NCBI GenBank assembly: GCA_038400315.1
Contig: CP151667.1
Span: 6,273,174 to 6,337,173 of the forward strand
Source of the DNA: Isosphaeraceae bacterium EP7
GTDB taxonomy: Bacteria; Planctomycetota; Planctomycetia; Isosphaerales; Isosphaeraceae
DNA: 64,000 bases
Direction of reading: 5' to 3'
The position numbers were made by a program, and so were the translations under genes. This document shows positions 10,034 through 19,420 of this stretch, in pieces; the stretch's first letter is position 1, and every line of letters starts with the position of its first letter. A model generated the notes under the pieces. That model saw nothing but the letters and a program-made list of their open reading frames with translations. It was not told the DNA's origin and ran no database searches.

Positions 10034-13000
10034 ATGAGTCACGGCCTCCCCCAAGCCCAGGGCCTCTACGACCCCGCACGCGAGCATGACGCCTGCGGCG
10101 TCGGGTTCGTTGCCGACCTCAAAGGCCGCAAGTCGCACAAGATCGTCCGCGACGGCATCACCGCCCTGATCAACCTCAACCATCGGGGCGCCTGCGGCTG
10201 CGAGGGCAACACCGGCGACGGCGCGGGCATCCTCATCCAGGTCCCCCACGCCTTCCTCTCCGCCAGGTGCGCGGAGATCGGCATCGAGCTGCCCGCCGCC
10301 GGCCATTACGGCGTCGGCGCCTTCTTCGCCTCGCCCAACGCCGAACGCCAGGCGTTCGGCAAGTCGCTCTTCGAACGGATCGTTGAGGAGGAGGGCCAGA
10401 CCTTCCTCGGCTGGCGCCCCTTGAAGGTCGACAACTCCAACCTGGGCGACGGCTCCAAGTCGGTCGAGCCGGCCATGGACCACGCCTTCGTCGGCCGCGG
10501 CCCGTCGATCGCCGATGAGGACGCGTTCGAGCGCAAGCTCTACGTCATCCGCAAGCGGTTCGAGACCGAGATCATCGACAGCGGGCTGGAAGACCACACG
10601 TACTTCTATTTCTCCAGCCTCTCCTGTCAGACGCTCGTCTATAAAGGGATGCTCACCGTCGAGCAGCTCTCGTCGTACTATGCCGACGACCTGGGCGACG
10701 AGCGGCTCGTCAGCGCCCTCTGCCTGTTCCACTCGCGGTTCAGCACCAACACGTTCCCGAGCTGGGAGCTGGCCCACCCGTACCGGATGATCTCGCACAA
10801 CGGCGAGATCAACACGCTCCGCGGCAACATCAACTGGATGCGTGCCCGCGAGGCCCAGTTCGAGTCGGACAAGTATGAGCCGGGCGACGTGAAGAAGCTG
10901 GTCCCGATCATCCGCGAGGGGCTCTCCGACACCGCCTGCCTGGACAACGCCGTCGAGCTGCTGGTCCGCTCCGGCTTCTCGCTGCCGCACGCGATGATGA
11001 TGCTCATCCCGGAAGCCTGGGAAGGGCACGAGTCGATGTCGCAGGCGAAGAAGGACTTCTACGCCTACCACGCCAGCCTGATGGAGCCCTGGGACGGCCC
11101 GGCATGCATCGGGTTCACCGATGGCAAGTCCATCGGCGCGGTGCTCGACCGCAACGGCCTGCGGCCCAGCCGCTACTGGATCACCAAGGGGGGCATGGTC
11201 ATCATGGCCTCCGAGGTCGGGGCGCTCGACATCCCCGCCGAGGAGATCGAGCGGAAGGGACGCCTGGAGCCGGGCCGGATGTTCCTGGTCGACCTGGAAC
11301 GCGGCGTCCTGGTCGACGACGACGAGCTGAAGCACTCGCTGGCCAACTCCCAGCCCTACGGCGACTGGCTGGCCGAGCACCAGGTCAAGCTCAGCGAGCT
11401 GCCCGAGGCGCCCCACCTGCCCGAGCCCGACCCCGACACGCTCCTGAAGCGGCAGCGGGCCTTCGGCTACACGCTGGAAGACCTCAAGTACATCATCGGC
11501 CCGATGGGGACCTCCGGCGAGGAAGGGATCGGCTCGATGGGGACCGACACCCCCCTGGCCGTGCTCTCCGACCTGCCCCAGTCGCTGTTCAACTACTTCC
11601 AGCAGCTCTTCGCCCAGGTGACCAACCCCCCGCTGGACGCCATCCGCGAGGAGCTGGTCACCAGCGTCAAGACGGTCGCCGGCGGCGAGTGCAACCTGCT
11701 GATGCCCGGCCCCGACAGCTGCAAGCAGATCGCGCTCGACTCGCCCATCCTGGACAACGACGAAACCGCCCGGATCAAGCTGCTGGAGGGCTACCGCGGC
11801 TTCAAGTCGGCCGTGGTCCCCATGCTCTTCCGCGCCTCGCAGGGGGCCGAGGGGCTTGAGAAGGCGCTCGACGTCCTGTTCGACTCGGCCGTCGCGGCCA
11901 TCGACGCCGGGGCCAGCCTGATCGTCCTGTCCGACCGCGGCGTCAACGCCGAGATGGCCCCCATCCCGTCGCTGCTCGCCTGCGCCGGCCTGCACCATCA
12001 CCTCGTCGAGAAGGGCCTGCGCACCAAGGCGGGGTTGGTCGTCGAGTGCGGCGACGCCCGCGAGAACCACCACTTCGCCCTGCTGCTGGGCTACGGCGCC
12101 GGGTCGATCAACCCGTACGTCGCCTTCGAGACCCTGGACGCCCTGACCGGCCAGGGAGCCTTGAAGGACGGGATCACGCACATCGAGGCGGTCGAGAAGT
12201 ATCGCAAGGCGATCAAGAAGGGGGTCGTGAAGGTGATGTCCAAGATGGGCATCAGCACGATCCAGAGCTATCGGGGGGCCCAGATCTTCGAGGCCATCGG
12301 CCTGAACTCCGCCTTCATCGACCGCTACTTCAAGAAGACCGCCTCGCGGATCGGCGGCATCGGCCTGCCCGAGATCGCACGCGACGTCGTCGAGCTGCAC
12401 CGCCAGGCCTACACACCCCGCGAGGTCGGCCCGATCCTGCTCTCCGAGGGGGGCCAGTACCAGTGGCGCCGCGACGGCGAGTTCCACCTGTTCAACCCCG
12501 AGACCGTCTATCGCCTCCAGCACGCGACGAAGAGCGGTCGGTATGACCTCTTCAAGTCATACACTCGCGCCGTTGACGAGCAGGGCGAGCGGCTCTGCAC
12601 CCTCCGCGGCCTGTTCTCGTTCGGCTTCGACCAGTGTACGCCGGTGCCGATCGAGGAGGTCGAATCGGTCGACTCGATCGTCCGCCGGTTCGCCACCGGG
12701 GCCATGAGCCTCGGCTCGATCAGCGAGGAAGCCCACGAGACGCTGGCCATCGCCATGAACCGGCTGGGAGGCCGGAGCAACACGGGCGAAGGGGGCGAAG
12801 ACCCGCGCCGGTTTACGCCCGATGCCAACGGAGACAGCCGCCGCAGTGCCATCAAGCAGGTGGCCTCGGGCCGGTTCGGCGTGACGAGCGAATACCTCGT
12901 CAACTCCGATGAGATCCAGATCAAGATGGCGCAAGGGGCCAAGCCCGGCGAGGGGGGGCAGCTCCCCGGCGTCAAGGTCTCGCCCTACATCGCCAAGGTC

Positions 13001-14599
13001 CGGCACTCGACCCCCGGCGTGGGCCTGATCAGCCCGCCGCCGCACCACGACATCTACTCAATCGAGGACCTGGCCCAGCTCATCCACGACCTGAAGAACG
13101 CCAACACACGGGCGCGGATCAGCGTGAAGCTGGTGGCCGAGGTCGGCGTCGGCACCGTCGCCGCAGGCGTGGCCAAGGCCCATTCCGACGTCGTCCTGAT
13201 CTCGGGGCATGACGGCGGGACCGGGGCCAGCCCGCTCACGTCGCTGAAGCACGCCGGCATCCCCTGGGAGCTCGGCCTGGCCGAGACCCAGCAGACCCTG
13301 GTGCTGAACAAGCTCCGCGACCGGATCGTGGTCCAGGCCGACGGCCAGTTGAAGACCGGCCGCGACGTGGTCATCGCCGCGCTGCTGGGGGCCGAGGAAT
13401 ACGGCTTCGCGACGGCCCCCCTGGTGGTCATGGGCTGCATCATGATGCGTGTTTGCCACCTGGGCACCTGCCCCGTGGGCATCGCCACCCAGGATGAGAC
13501 CCTGCGGGCCAAGTTCGCCGGCCGGGCCGAGCACGTCGTCCAGTTCTTCAAGTTCATCGCCGAGGAGGCCCGCGAGCTGATGGCCCGCCTCGGCTTCCGG
13601 ACCTTCGACGAGATGGTCGGGCGCAGCGACCTGCTGGAGACCGCCCGCGCGGTCGACCACTACAAGACGCAGGGGCTCGACTTCTCCAAGATCTTCCACC
13701 GCCCCGACGTCCCCGGCGCCGCCGTCCGGCGAATGATCGACCAGGACCACGGGATCGACCAGGCGCTCGACCAGACCCTGCTCGCCCCCGCCGCCCCCGC
13801 CCTGGAGCGAGGCGAGCCGGTGGTGATCGAGTCGCCCATCAAAAACGTCAACCGCACTGTGGGCACCATCCTCGGCAGCGAGGTCACCCGCCGCTACGGT
13901 GGCGCGGGCCTGCCCGACGACACGATCCGCCTGAACTTCAAGGGCTCCGCCGGCCAGAGCTTCGGCGCCTTCGTTCCGAAGGGGATGACGCTGACCCTGG
14001 AAGGTGACGCCAACGACTACGTGGGCAAGGGGCTCTCCGGCGGCAAGATCGTCATCTTCCCGCCCAAGGTTTCGACCTTCGTGGCCGAGGACAACGTGAT
14101 CACCGGCAACGTCGCCCTGTACGGGGCCACCGCCGGCCGCGCCTTCTTCCGGGGCCGAGCCGGCGAACGCTTCTGCGTGCGGAACTCGGGCGCGATGGCC
14201 GTCGTCGAAGGGGTCGGCGATCACGGGTGCGAATACATGACCGGAGGCGTGGCCGTGATCATCGGCGCGACCGGCCGCAACTTCGCCGCGGGGATGAGCG
14301 GCGGCACCGCCTTCGTCCTCGACGAGGAGGGTGAGTTCGCCTCCCGCTGCAACCTGGGCATGGTTGATCTCGAAGCCCTCCAGGAGCACGAAGACGTCGA
14401 GCTGGCCCGCGACCTTCTCATCCAGCATGCCGGCTACACCGGCAGCGAGGTCGCCAAGCGGCTCCTGTCCGACTGGGACTGGGCCGTCTCCAAGTTCGTC
14501 AAGGTCATGCCGACCGACTATCGCCGAGTGCTCCAGGAACAGCGTCTGGCCGCCCAGCGCAAGCAAGACAGCGTCGAATTGGAGGTGAGCAATGGGTAA
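10034..14599 (+). CDS. gltB: Glutamate synthase (NADPH) large subunit
   Basis: A 1521-residue iron-sulfur flavoprotein that converts glutamine and 2-oxoglutarate into two glutamates, full length for the bacterial alpha subunit. A 20-residue propeptide precedes the catalytic Cys21 ([11 protein letters not shown]), the N-terminal nucleophile of the class II glutaminase domain (about 21-430). The central domain (about 470-770) and FMN-binding barrel (about 830-1200) follow. Cys1135, Cys1141 and Cys1146 ([16 protein letters not shown]) have the spacing of the 3Fe-4S ligands. The C-terminal right-handed beta-helix (about 1270-1480) contains [10 protein letters not shown]. The ATG has GAGAAGGG upstream. 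It overlaps gltD by 8 bases, so the two are co-translated, and the LysR gene just upstream may regulate the pair. Confidence 0.98.
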   Translation: MSHGLPQAQGLYDPAREHDACGVGFVADLKGRKSHKIVRDGITALINLNHRGACGCEGNTGDGAGILIQVPHAFLSARCAEIGIELPAAGHYGVGAFFASPNAERQAFGKSLFERIVEEEGQTFLGWRPLKVDNSNLGDGSKSVEPAMDHAFVGRGPSIADEDAFERKLYVIRKRFETEIIDSGLEDHTYFYFSSLSCQTLVYKGMLTVEQLSSYYADDLGDERLVSALCLFHSRFSTNTFPSWELAHPYRMISHNGEINTLRGNINWMRAREAQFESDKYEPGDVKKLVPIIREGLSDTACLDNAVELLVRSGFSLPHAMMMLIPEAWEGHESMSQAKKDFYAYHASLMEPWDGPACIGFTDGKSIGAVLDRNGLRPSRYWITKGGMVIMASEVGALDIPAEEIERKGRLEPGRMFLVDLERGVLVDDDELKHSLANSQPYGDWLAEHQVKLSELPEAPHLPEPDPDTLLKRQRAFGYTLEDLKYIIGPMGTSGEEGIGSMGTDTPLAVLSDLPQSLFNYFQQLFAQVTNPPLDAIREELVTSVKTVAGGECNLLMPGPDSCKQIALDSPILDNDETARIKLLEGYRGFKSAVVPMLFRASQGAEGLEKALDVLFDSAVAAIDAGASLIVLSDRGVNAEMAPIPSLLACAGLHHHLVEKGLRTKAGLVVECGDARENHHFALLLGYGAGSINPYVAFETLDALTGQGALKDGITHIEAVEKYRKAIKKGVVKVMSKMGISTIQSYRGAQIFEAIGLNSAFIDRYFKKTASRIGGIGLPEIARDVVELHRQAYTPREVGPILLSEGGQYQWRRDGEFHLFNPETVYRLQHATKSGRYDLFKSYTRAVDEQGERLCTLRGLFSFGFDQCTPVPIEEVESVDSIVRRFATGAMSLGSISEEAHETLAIAMNRLGGRSNTGEGGEDPRRFTPDANGDSRRSAIKQVASGRFGVTSEYLVNSDEIQIKMAQGAKPGEGGQLPGVKVSPYIAKVRHSTPGVGLISPPPHHDIYSIEDLAQLIHDLKNANTRARISVKLVAEVGVGTVAAGVAKAHSDVVLISGHDGGTGASPLTSLKHAGIPWELGLAETQQTLVLNKLRDRIVVQADGQLKTGRDVVIAALLGAEEYGFATAPLVVMGCIMMRVCHLGTCPVGIATQDETLRAKFAGRAEHVVQFFKFIAEEARELMARLGFRTFDEMVGRSDLLETARAVDHYKTQGLDFSKIFHRPDVPGAAVRRMIDQDHGIDQALDQTLLAPAAPALERGEPVVIESPIKNVNRTVGTILGSEVTRRYGGAGLPDDTIRLNFKGSAGQSFGAFVPKGMTLTLEGDANDYVGKGLSGGKIVIFPPKVSTFVAEDNVITGNVALYGATAGRAFFRGRAGERFCVRNSGAMAVVEGVGDHGCEYMTGGVAVIIGATGRNFAAGMSGGTAFVLDEEGEFASRCNLGMVDLEALQEHEDVELARDLLIQHAGYTGSEVAKRLLSDWDWAVSKFVKVMPTDYRRVLQEQRLAAQRKQDSVELEVSNG

Positions 14600-16064
14600 G
14601 CCGACCGGTTTTCTGGAGATCCTGCGCGAGACGCCGACCCGCAGGCCGATCGACGAACGCATCAACGATTATCGGGAGGTGTACAACCCCTTCCCGGTCG
14701 AGAAGCTGCGCGACCAGGGCGCCCGCTGCATGGACTGCGGAGTCCCCTTCTGCCACCAGGGCTGCCCGCTCGGGAACTTGATCCCCGACTGGAACGACCT
14801 GGTCTACCGCGACCGCTGGCACGCCGCCATCGACCGCCTGCACGCCACCAACAACTTCCCCGAGTTCACCGGCAAGCTCTGCCCGGCGCCCTGCGAGTCG
14901 TCGTGCGTGCTGGGCATCAATGACAAGCCGGTGACAATCAAGCAAATCGAGCTGTCGATCGTCGATCGGGCCTGGGACGAAGGCTGGATCGTCCCGCGCC
15001 CGCCGCAGGTCCTGACCGGCAAGAAGGTCGCCGTCATCGGCAGCGGCCCCGCCGGCCTGGCCGCCGCGCAGCAGTTGCGACGCGCCGGCCACGAGGTCAC
15101 CGTCTTCGAGCGTGCCGATCGCATCGGCGGCCTGCTCCGCTACGGGATCCCCGACTTCAAGATGGAGAAGCGGTTCCTCGACCGGCGGATTGGCCAGATG
15201 GAAGGCGAAGGCGTCGTGTTCCGCGCCGGCGTCAACGTCGGCGTGGATGTCACCGGCGAGCAACTGCTGGCCGAGTTCGACGCCATCTGCCTGGCAGGCG
15301 GTGCCACCAAGCCGCGCGACCTGCCCATCGAGGGTCGCGAGCTTGAAGGCGTGATGTTCGCGATGGACTTCCTGCCGCAGCAGAACAAGCGGGTGGCCGG
15401 CGACACCCTGCCCGAGAAGACGTCGGTGACCGCCACGGGCAAGCACGTCATCATCATCGGCGGCGGCGACACCGGTGCCGACTGCCTGGGCACCTCCAAC
15501 CGCCACCGATGCGCCAGCGTCCACCAGTTCGAGATCGTCCCTCGCCCGCCCGATAGCCGGAAAGCCAACAACCCCTGGCCGCAGTGGGACAACGTCTTCC
15601 GCGTGGCCCAGGCGCACGAAGAAGGGGTGGTCCGCGAGTTCTCTATCGAGACGAAGCGGCTCGTCGGCGAGGGGGGACGAGTCACCGCGCTCGAGACCGT
15701 GCACGTCAAGTCGGAGATGGTCGACGGCCGTCCCAGGTTCGTCGCGATCCCCGGCACCGAGAAGGTCTACCCGGCCGACCTCGTGCTGCTGGCCATGGGC
15801 TTCTCCGGCCCCGAGCCGGGCGGCCTGCTGGACCAGCTCGGCGTGACGCTCGACGGCGCCGGCAACGTCAAGACCGACGGACATCGGCGGACCTCGGTCG
15901 ACAAGGTTTACGCCGCGGGCGACATGGCTCGCGGCCAGAGCCTGATCGTCTGGGCGATCGCCGAGGGCCGCCACGCGGCCCGCACCATCGACCTGACCCT
16001 GATGGGCCAGACCGACCTGCCCACCCCGCTCGACCACGGCAACATCGCCCGCCCCTTCATGTGA
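14592..16064 (+). CDS. gltD: Glutamate synthase (NADPH) small subunit
   Basis: A 490-residue beta subunit that takes electrons from NADPH through FAD and two 4Fe-4S clusters to the large subunit. Cys46, Cys49, Cys54 and Cys58 ([13 protein letters not shown]) and Cys97, Cys101 and Cys105 (CPAPCESSC) are the cluster ligands. A FAD-type Rossmann motif [14 protein letters not shown] lies near residue 148 and the NADPH motif [16 protein letters not shown] near 285. The gene begins inside the end of gltB with a strong GGAGGTGAGCA ribosome binding site. That is the usual arrangement for producing equal amounts of both subunits. A 13-bp hairpin 35 bases after the stop ends the operon. The length matches the family. 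Confidence 0.98.
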   Translation: MGKPTGFLEILRETPTRRPIDERINDYREVYNPFPVEKLRDQGARCMDCGVPFCHQGCPLGNLIPDWNDLVYRDRWHAAIDRLHATNNFPEFTGKLCPAPCESSCVLGINDKPVTIKQIELSIVDRAWDEGWIVPRPPQVLTGKKVAVIGSGPAGLAAAQQLRRAGHEVTVFERADRIGGLLRYGIPDFKMEKRFLDRRIGQMEGEGVVFRAGVNVGVDVTGEQLLAEFDAICLAGGATKPRDLPIEGRELEGVMFAMDFLPQQNKRVAGDTLPEKTSVTATGKHVIIIGGGDTGADCLGTSNRHRCASVHQFEIVPRPPDSRKANNPWPQWDNVFRVAQAHEEGVVREFSIETKRLVGEGGRVTALETVHVKSEMVDGRPRFVAIPGTEKVYPADLVLLAMGFSGPEPGGLLDQLGVTLDGAGNVKTDGHRRTSVDKVYAAGDMARGQSLIVWAIAEGRHAARTIDLTLMGQTDLPTPLDHGNIARPFM

Positions 16065-16098
16065 GCCGGGACGAGACCGAGATTCACTCCGACATCGT

Positions 16099-16130
16099 GG
16101 GGGGCGAGGCCATCAGCGGCCTCGCCCCTC
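16099..16130 (+). terminator. Hairpin terminator after gltBD
   Basis: A perfect 11-bp stem (GGGGCGAGGCC at 16101-16111, complement at 16118-16128) closes a 6-nt loop. Two more outer pairs, one a G-T wobble, extend it to 13 bp. It lies 35 bases downstream of gltD. There is no U tract. Confidence 0.75.
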
Positions 16131-16253
16131 GGCGATTCGCCCCCGCGCGATTGTCCCCCGGGCCTGGCTAGGGTTAAACTCAACGGCCGGCGGGGCACGT
16201 CGTCGACTTGCCTTCGCATCATCATGAGTCAGCCCAAGCGAGGATCTGGATCG

Positions 16254-17945
16254 ATGCAAACCTGGACGCGAACCCTGGCGCTCGCCTGCTCGATCGTCGC
16301 GGCCTCGGGGGCTGCCTCGCTCGCCGCGGACCCGGAGTGGGAAGGGACCTGGAAGCTCGTCCTGCTCCCGTTCGGCGACTTCGAGACGCTCCTGCTCGAC
16401 GCCAAGCAGGCCGATGGCAAGCCCGCGGCCGACGTCCGGGAAGCGCAGAAGGACCTGCTCCAATCCGCCAGCGTCGTCGCCGTCGACCGCAAGGATGGGT
16501 CGCTGGGATTGACCGTCATCTCGGCCGCCGGCGAGGGCAAGTTCGCCGGCACGCTGTCACGAGGCGAGGCCACCCCCACCTATCGCGGGACGTTCCTCCA
16601 GGGGGGGAGCTACCTCCCCGCCAAGCTCGAGAAGTCGACGAAGCGCAAGCTCGGCCCGCTGGTCGAGGGGCAGCTTTATAAGGACACGATGGCCGCCCGC
16701 AAGCTGTCCGACCTCAAGCTGCGGAAGCAGGCGCTCAGCGACCTGATCGCGAATCACCGCGACGACCCGTCCTCGACGCTGGCCCACGCCGACCTGCTCG
16801 CCGGCGCGACCGCCCTCAAGCTGTCCGAGGCCGAGGTCCGCGCCCTGCTGGAACGCTGGGTCGAATCGGCGAAGGTCTACGGGCCCGAGTGGATCGGCGA
16901 GATCCGCAACGTCGCGCTCAGCTCGCTGGCCGGGCAGCGGAATTACGCCGGCCTGACCCTGAAGCTAGCCCGCGAGGCCGAGGCCGCGATGCCCGCCGGA
17001 GTCCCGGTCGAGCGGCGGGCCGACATGATCCAGCTCATGGCCGATACCGCCAAGCTGGCCGACGACCCCGAGGCCGAGGCCGAGCTGCGTGCCCGCCGCG
17101 TGGCCATGGAACCCGAGCTGGACGCCAGCTATCGCAAGCTCGTCCCCCCGTTCGACCCGACCCCGTTCGCAGGCCGGCGCATGAAGGGGGCCGACCGCGT
17201 GGCCCTGGTGGAGCTGTTCACGGGGACCGAATGCCCCCCCTGCCTGGCCGCGGACGCCGCCTTCGACGCCCTGATCGAAGCCTACAAACCCGAAGATGTC
17301 ATCACGCTTCAGTATCACCTGCACGTGCCGGGCCCCGATCCGCTGACCAATGCCGACGCCGAGGCTCGGGCCCAGTTCTATGACGTGCGAGGCACCCCGA
17401 CCCTGATCTTCGGTGGCGAGCCCGGCGAGGCGGGCGGCGGCCCCCTGGCCGCTTCGGCGCAGGTCTACGAGGCCAGCCAGGGGCTGATCGACCGGATCCT
17501 GGAGACGAAGGCCAGGGCCAACATCGACCTCAAGGCCGACCGGGCCGGCGACGTCCTGACGATCCGGGCTTCGGCGAAGGTCGTCGGCGACCCCTCGCCC
17601 AATGCCAAGCTCAGGCTGCGGCTGGCCCTGGTCGAGGACGAGGTCAAGTACATCGGCGGCAACTCGGTCCGGTTCCACCACCACGTGGTCCGTGCCATGC
17701 CGGGCGGCGTCGGCGGCAAGGTGTTCGCCGACGGCAAGGCCGATGCCGAGGAAACCGTCGACCTCGGCCAGCTCCGCAAGGAGCTCGAGAAGCAGCTCGC
17801 CGACCGGGCCCGGCAGGGGGCCCCCTTCCCCAGGGCCCTCCCCTCGATCCCGCTGGAGCACATGTCGGTCGTCGCCTTTGTGCAGGACGAGGGCGACAAG
17901 AGCGTGTACCAGGCCGTGCTGGTCTCGCCCGGCCCGGCGAAGTGA
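16254..17945 (+). CDS. Exported protein with C-terminal thioredoxin-like CPPC domain
   Basis: A 563-residue exported protein. The ATG at 16254 has AGGA ten bases upstream and begins a signal peptide (LALACSIVAASGAASLAA, cleaved near residue 25); an in-frame ATG at 16224 would add ten polar residues and is less likely. The first 310 residues are a helical region of unknown family with many Lys-Leu and Ala-Glu pairs. A thioredoxin-like fold follows: VALVELFTGTECPPC carries the redox pair Cys327-Cys330, with a cis-Pro-like GTPTLIFGG near residue 383. The last 170 residues form an additional beta-rich domain. I infer a role in extracytoplasmic thiol chemistry or metal or haem delivery; the substrate is unknown. 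It is convergent with the DUF1501 gene and shares a hairpin with it. Confidence 0.75.
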   Translation: MQTWTRTLALACSIVAASGAASLAADPEWEGTWKLVLLPFGDFETLLLDAKQADGKPAADVREAQKDLLQSASVVAVDRKDGSLGLTVISAAGEGKFAGTLSRGEATPTYRGTFLQGGSYLPAKLEKSTKRKLGPLVEGQLYKDTMAARKLSDLKLRKQALSDLIANHRDDPSSTLAHADLLAGATALKLSEAEVRALLERWVESAKVYGPEWIGEIRNVALSSLAGQRNYAGLTLKLAREAEAAMPAGVPVERRADMIQLMADTAKLADDPEAEAELRARRVAMEPELDASYRKLVPPFDPTPFAGRRMKGADRVALVELFTGTECPPCLAADAAFDALIEAYKPEDVITLQYHLHVPGPDPLTNADAEARAQFYDVRGTPTLIFGGEPGEAGGGPLAASAQVYEASQGLIDRILETKARANIDLKADRAGDVLTIRASAKVVGDPSPNAKLRLRLALVEDEVKYIGGNSVRFHHHVVRAMPGGVGGKVFADGKADAEETVDLGQLRKELEKQLADRARQGAPFPRALPSIPLEHMSVVAFVQDEGDKSVYQAVLVSPGPAK

Positions 17946-17948
17946 GCG

Positions 17949-17995
17949 GCTGGCCGGCGTCCGCGGCGACTCAGACGGCCCGGACGCCGGCCAGC
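17949..17995 (+). terminator. Bidirectional hairpin embedded in a gene end
   Basis: A perfect 15-bp stem pairs 17949-17963 with 17981-17995 around a 17-nt loop. It begins 4 bases after the stop of the thioredoxin-like gene. Its 3' arm lies inside the last codons of the convergent DUF1501 gene, whose stop codon sits in the loop, so one element probably ends both transcripts. Confidence 0.7.
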
Positions 17996-19404
17996 TTCTC
18001 GGAGACGGCCCCCTCGTTGACGGTCGCCCGCTCGGGGCGGCCCTTGTGCAGGTAGACGAGGCCGGCGTGGTCCAGGCCCATCAGGTGCATGATCGTGGCA
18101 TGCAAGTCATGAACATGCATGCGATCTTCGACGGCGTGCAGGCCCACCTCGTCGGTGGAGCCGATGGTGCGCCCCCCCTGGATGCCGGCGCCGGCCATCC
18201 ACATGGTGAAGCCGTAGGGGTTGTGGTCGCGGCCGTCCCCCTTCTCCGACATCGGCGTGCGGCCGAACTCGCCCCCCCAGACGACCAGGGTTTCGTCCAG
18301 CAGGCCGCGGCGCTTCAGGTCTGTGAGCAGGGCGGCGACGGGCTGGTCCATGGAGAGGCAGAGGTCGGAGTGGTTCTTCTCGATGCCTTGATGGGCGTCC
18401 CACTTCGACCCGGCGCCGTGGTAGAGCTGGACGAACCGGACCCCGCGCTCGACCAGCCGGCGGGCCAGCAGGCAGTTGCGGCCGAAGGCGGCGGTCTCCT
18501 TGCGGTCCAGGCCGTACATCGTGCGAGTCGCCTCGGTCTCGGTCGCCAGGTCGACGGCGCCCGGGGCCTCGGCCTGCATCCGGAAGGCCAGCTCGTAGGC
18601 GCGGATGCGGGCGTCCAGTTCGGTCTGCTCGGGGCGGTCCCCAGCGTGGCGGGCGTTGAGCTTGCGGAGGTATTCCAGCTTGCCCCGCTGGCGGTCGGGG
18701 CCCACCCCCTCGGGGGTCCCCAGGTTGGGGATGACCTCGACGCCCGAACCCAGCGACGTCCCCTGATGGGTGGCCGGCATGAAGCCCGAGCCCCAGTTGC
18801 GCGGGCCGCCGGCCACCGTGCTGGGCCTGTCCAGCAGGACGACGTAGCCGGGGAGGTCCTTGTTCTCTGAGCCCAGGCCGTAGCTGACCCAGCTCCCCAG
18901 CGAGGGCCGGCCGGCCAGGGTCGAGCCGGTGTTCATCTGGCAGACGCCGCCGACGTGGTTCAGGCCGTCCGACCAGCACGAGCGGATGACCGCCAGGTCG
19001 TCGGCGCAGCCGGCCGTGTGGGGGAGCCAGTCGGAGACCCATAATCCCCCTTCGCCATGCTGTTTCCACTTGCGCCTGGATGCCAGAAGCGGGGCTCGAC
19101 CCTCGCCCATCGGGGTGAAGACGGGCTTGAAGCTGTCGGGCAGCGGCCGGCCGGCCAGGTCGTTGAGCCTGGGCTTGGGGTCGAAGGTGTCGATGTGGCT
19201 GGGGCCGCCTTCCATGAACAGGAAGATGCAGCTCTTGGCGCGGGCCGGGATCTTCCAGGCGGGTGAGGCGGGCGTCGAGGCGGCGGACGCCCTCCCCTCG
19301 CCCAGGAGCGAGGCCAGGGCCAGGGCGCCGAAGCCCCCGCCGCCTCGGATGAGCATCTCCCGCCTGGACATGCCGGGGCGTCGGTCGGTGTGTGCATCGC
19401 TCAT
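17971..19404 (-). CDS. DUF1501 family protein, Tat-exported
   Basis: A 477-residue member of the DUF1501 family, which is abundant in planctomycetes and structurally related to sulfatases and alkaline phosphatases; the reaction is unknown. A twin-arginine signal, SRREMLIRGGGGFGALALAS, marks export of a folded, probably metal-bearing protein. Typical family segments are FMEGGPSHIDTFDPKP, RSCWSDGLNHVGG and VVWGGEFGRTPMSEKGDGRDHNPYG. The ATG at 19404 is chosen because GAGGGGGCC lies just upstream; a start at 19431 would overlap the previous gene and lacks such a site. It is 16 bases downstream of the PSCyt1/PSD1 gene and surely in the same operon; the two families almost always occur as a pair in planctomycetes. 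Confidence 0.93.
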   Translation of the reverse strand: MSDAHTDRRPGMSRREMLIRGGGGFGALALASLLGEGRASAASTPASPAWKIPARAKSCIFLFMEGGPSHIDTFDPKPRLNDLAGRPLPDSFKPVFTPMGEGRAPLLASRRKWKQHGEGGLWVSDWLPHTAGCADDLAVIRSCWSDGLNHVGGVCQMNTGSTLAGRPSLGSWVSYGLGSENKDLPGYVVLLDRPSTVAGGPRNWGSGFMPATHQGTSLGSGVEVIPNLGTPEGVGPDRQRGKLEYLRKLNARHAGDRPEQTELDARIRAYELAFRMQAEAPGAVDLATETEATRTMYGLDRKETAAFGRNCLLARRLVERGVRFVQLYHGAGSKWDAHQGIEKNHSDLCLSMDQPVAALLTDLKRRGLLDETLVVWGGEFGRTPMSEKGDGRDHNPYGFTMWMAGAGIQGGRTIGSTDEVGLHAVEDRMHVHDLHATIMHLMGLDHAGLVYLHKGRPERATVNEGAVSEKLAGVRAV

Positions 19405-19420
19405 GGGTCGGCCCCCTCGG

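Noticed and set aside
8906-12523. 1205-codon open frame antisense to lysR and gltB
   Set aside because: High-GC shadow of strongly coding genes; it lacks a start context, has low-complexity Val/Asp/Gly/His-rich composition and runs against two clear families.
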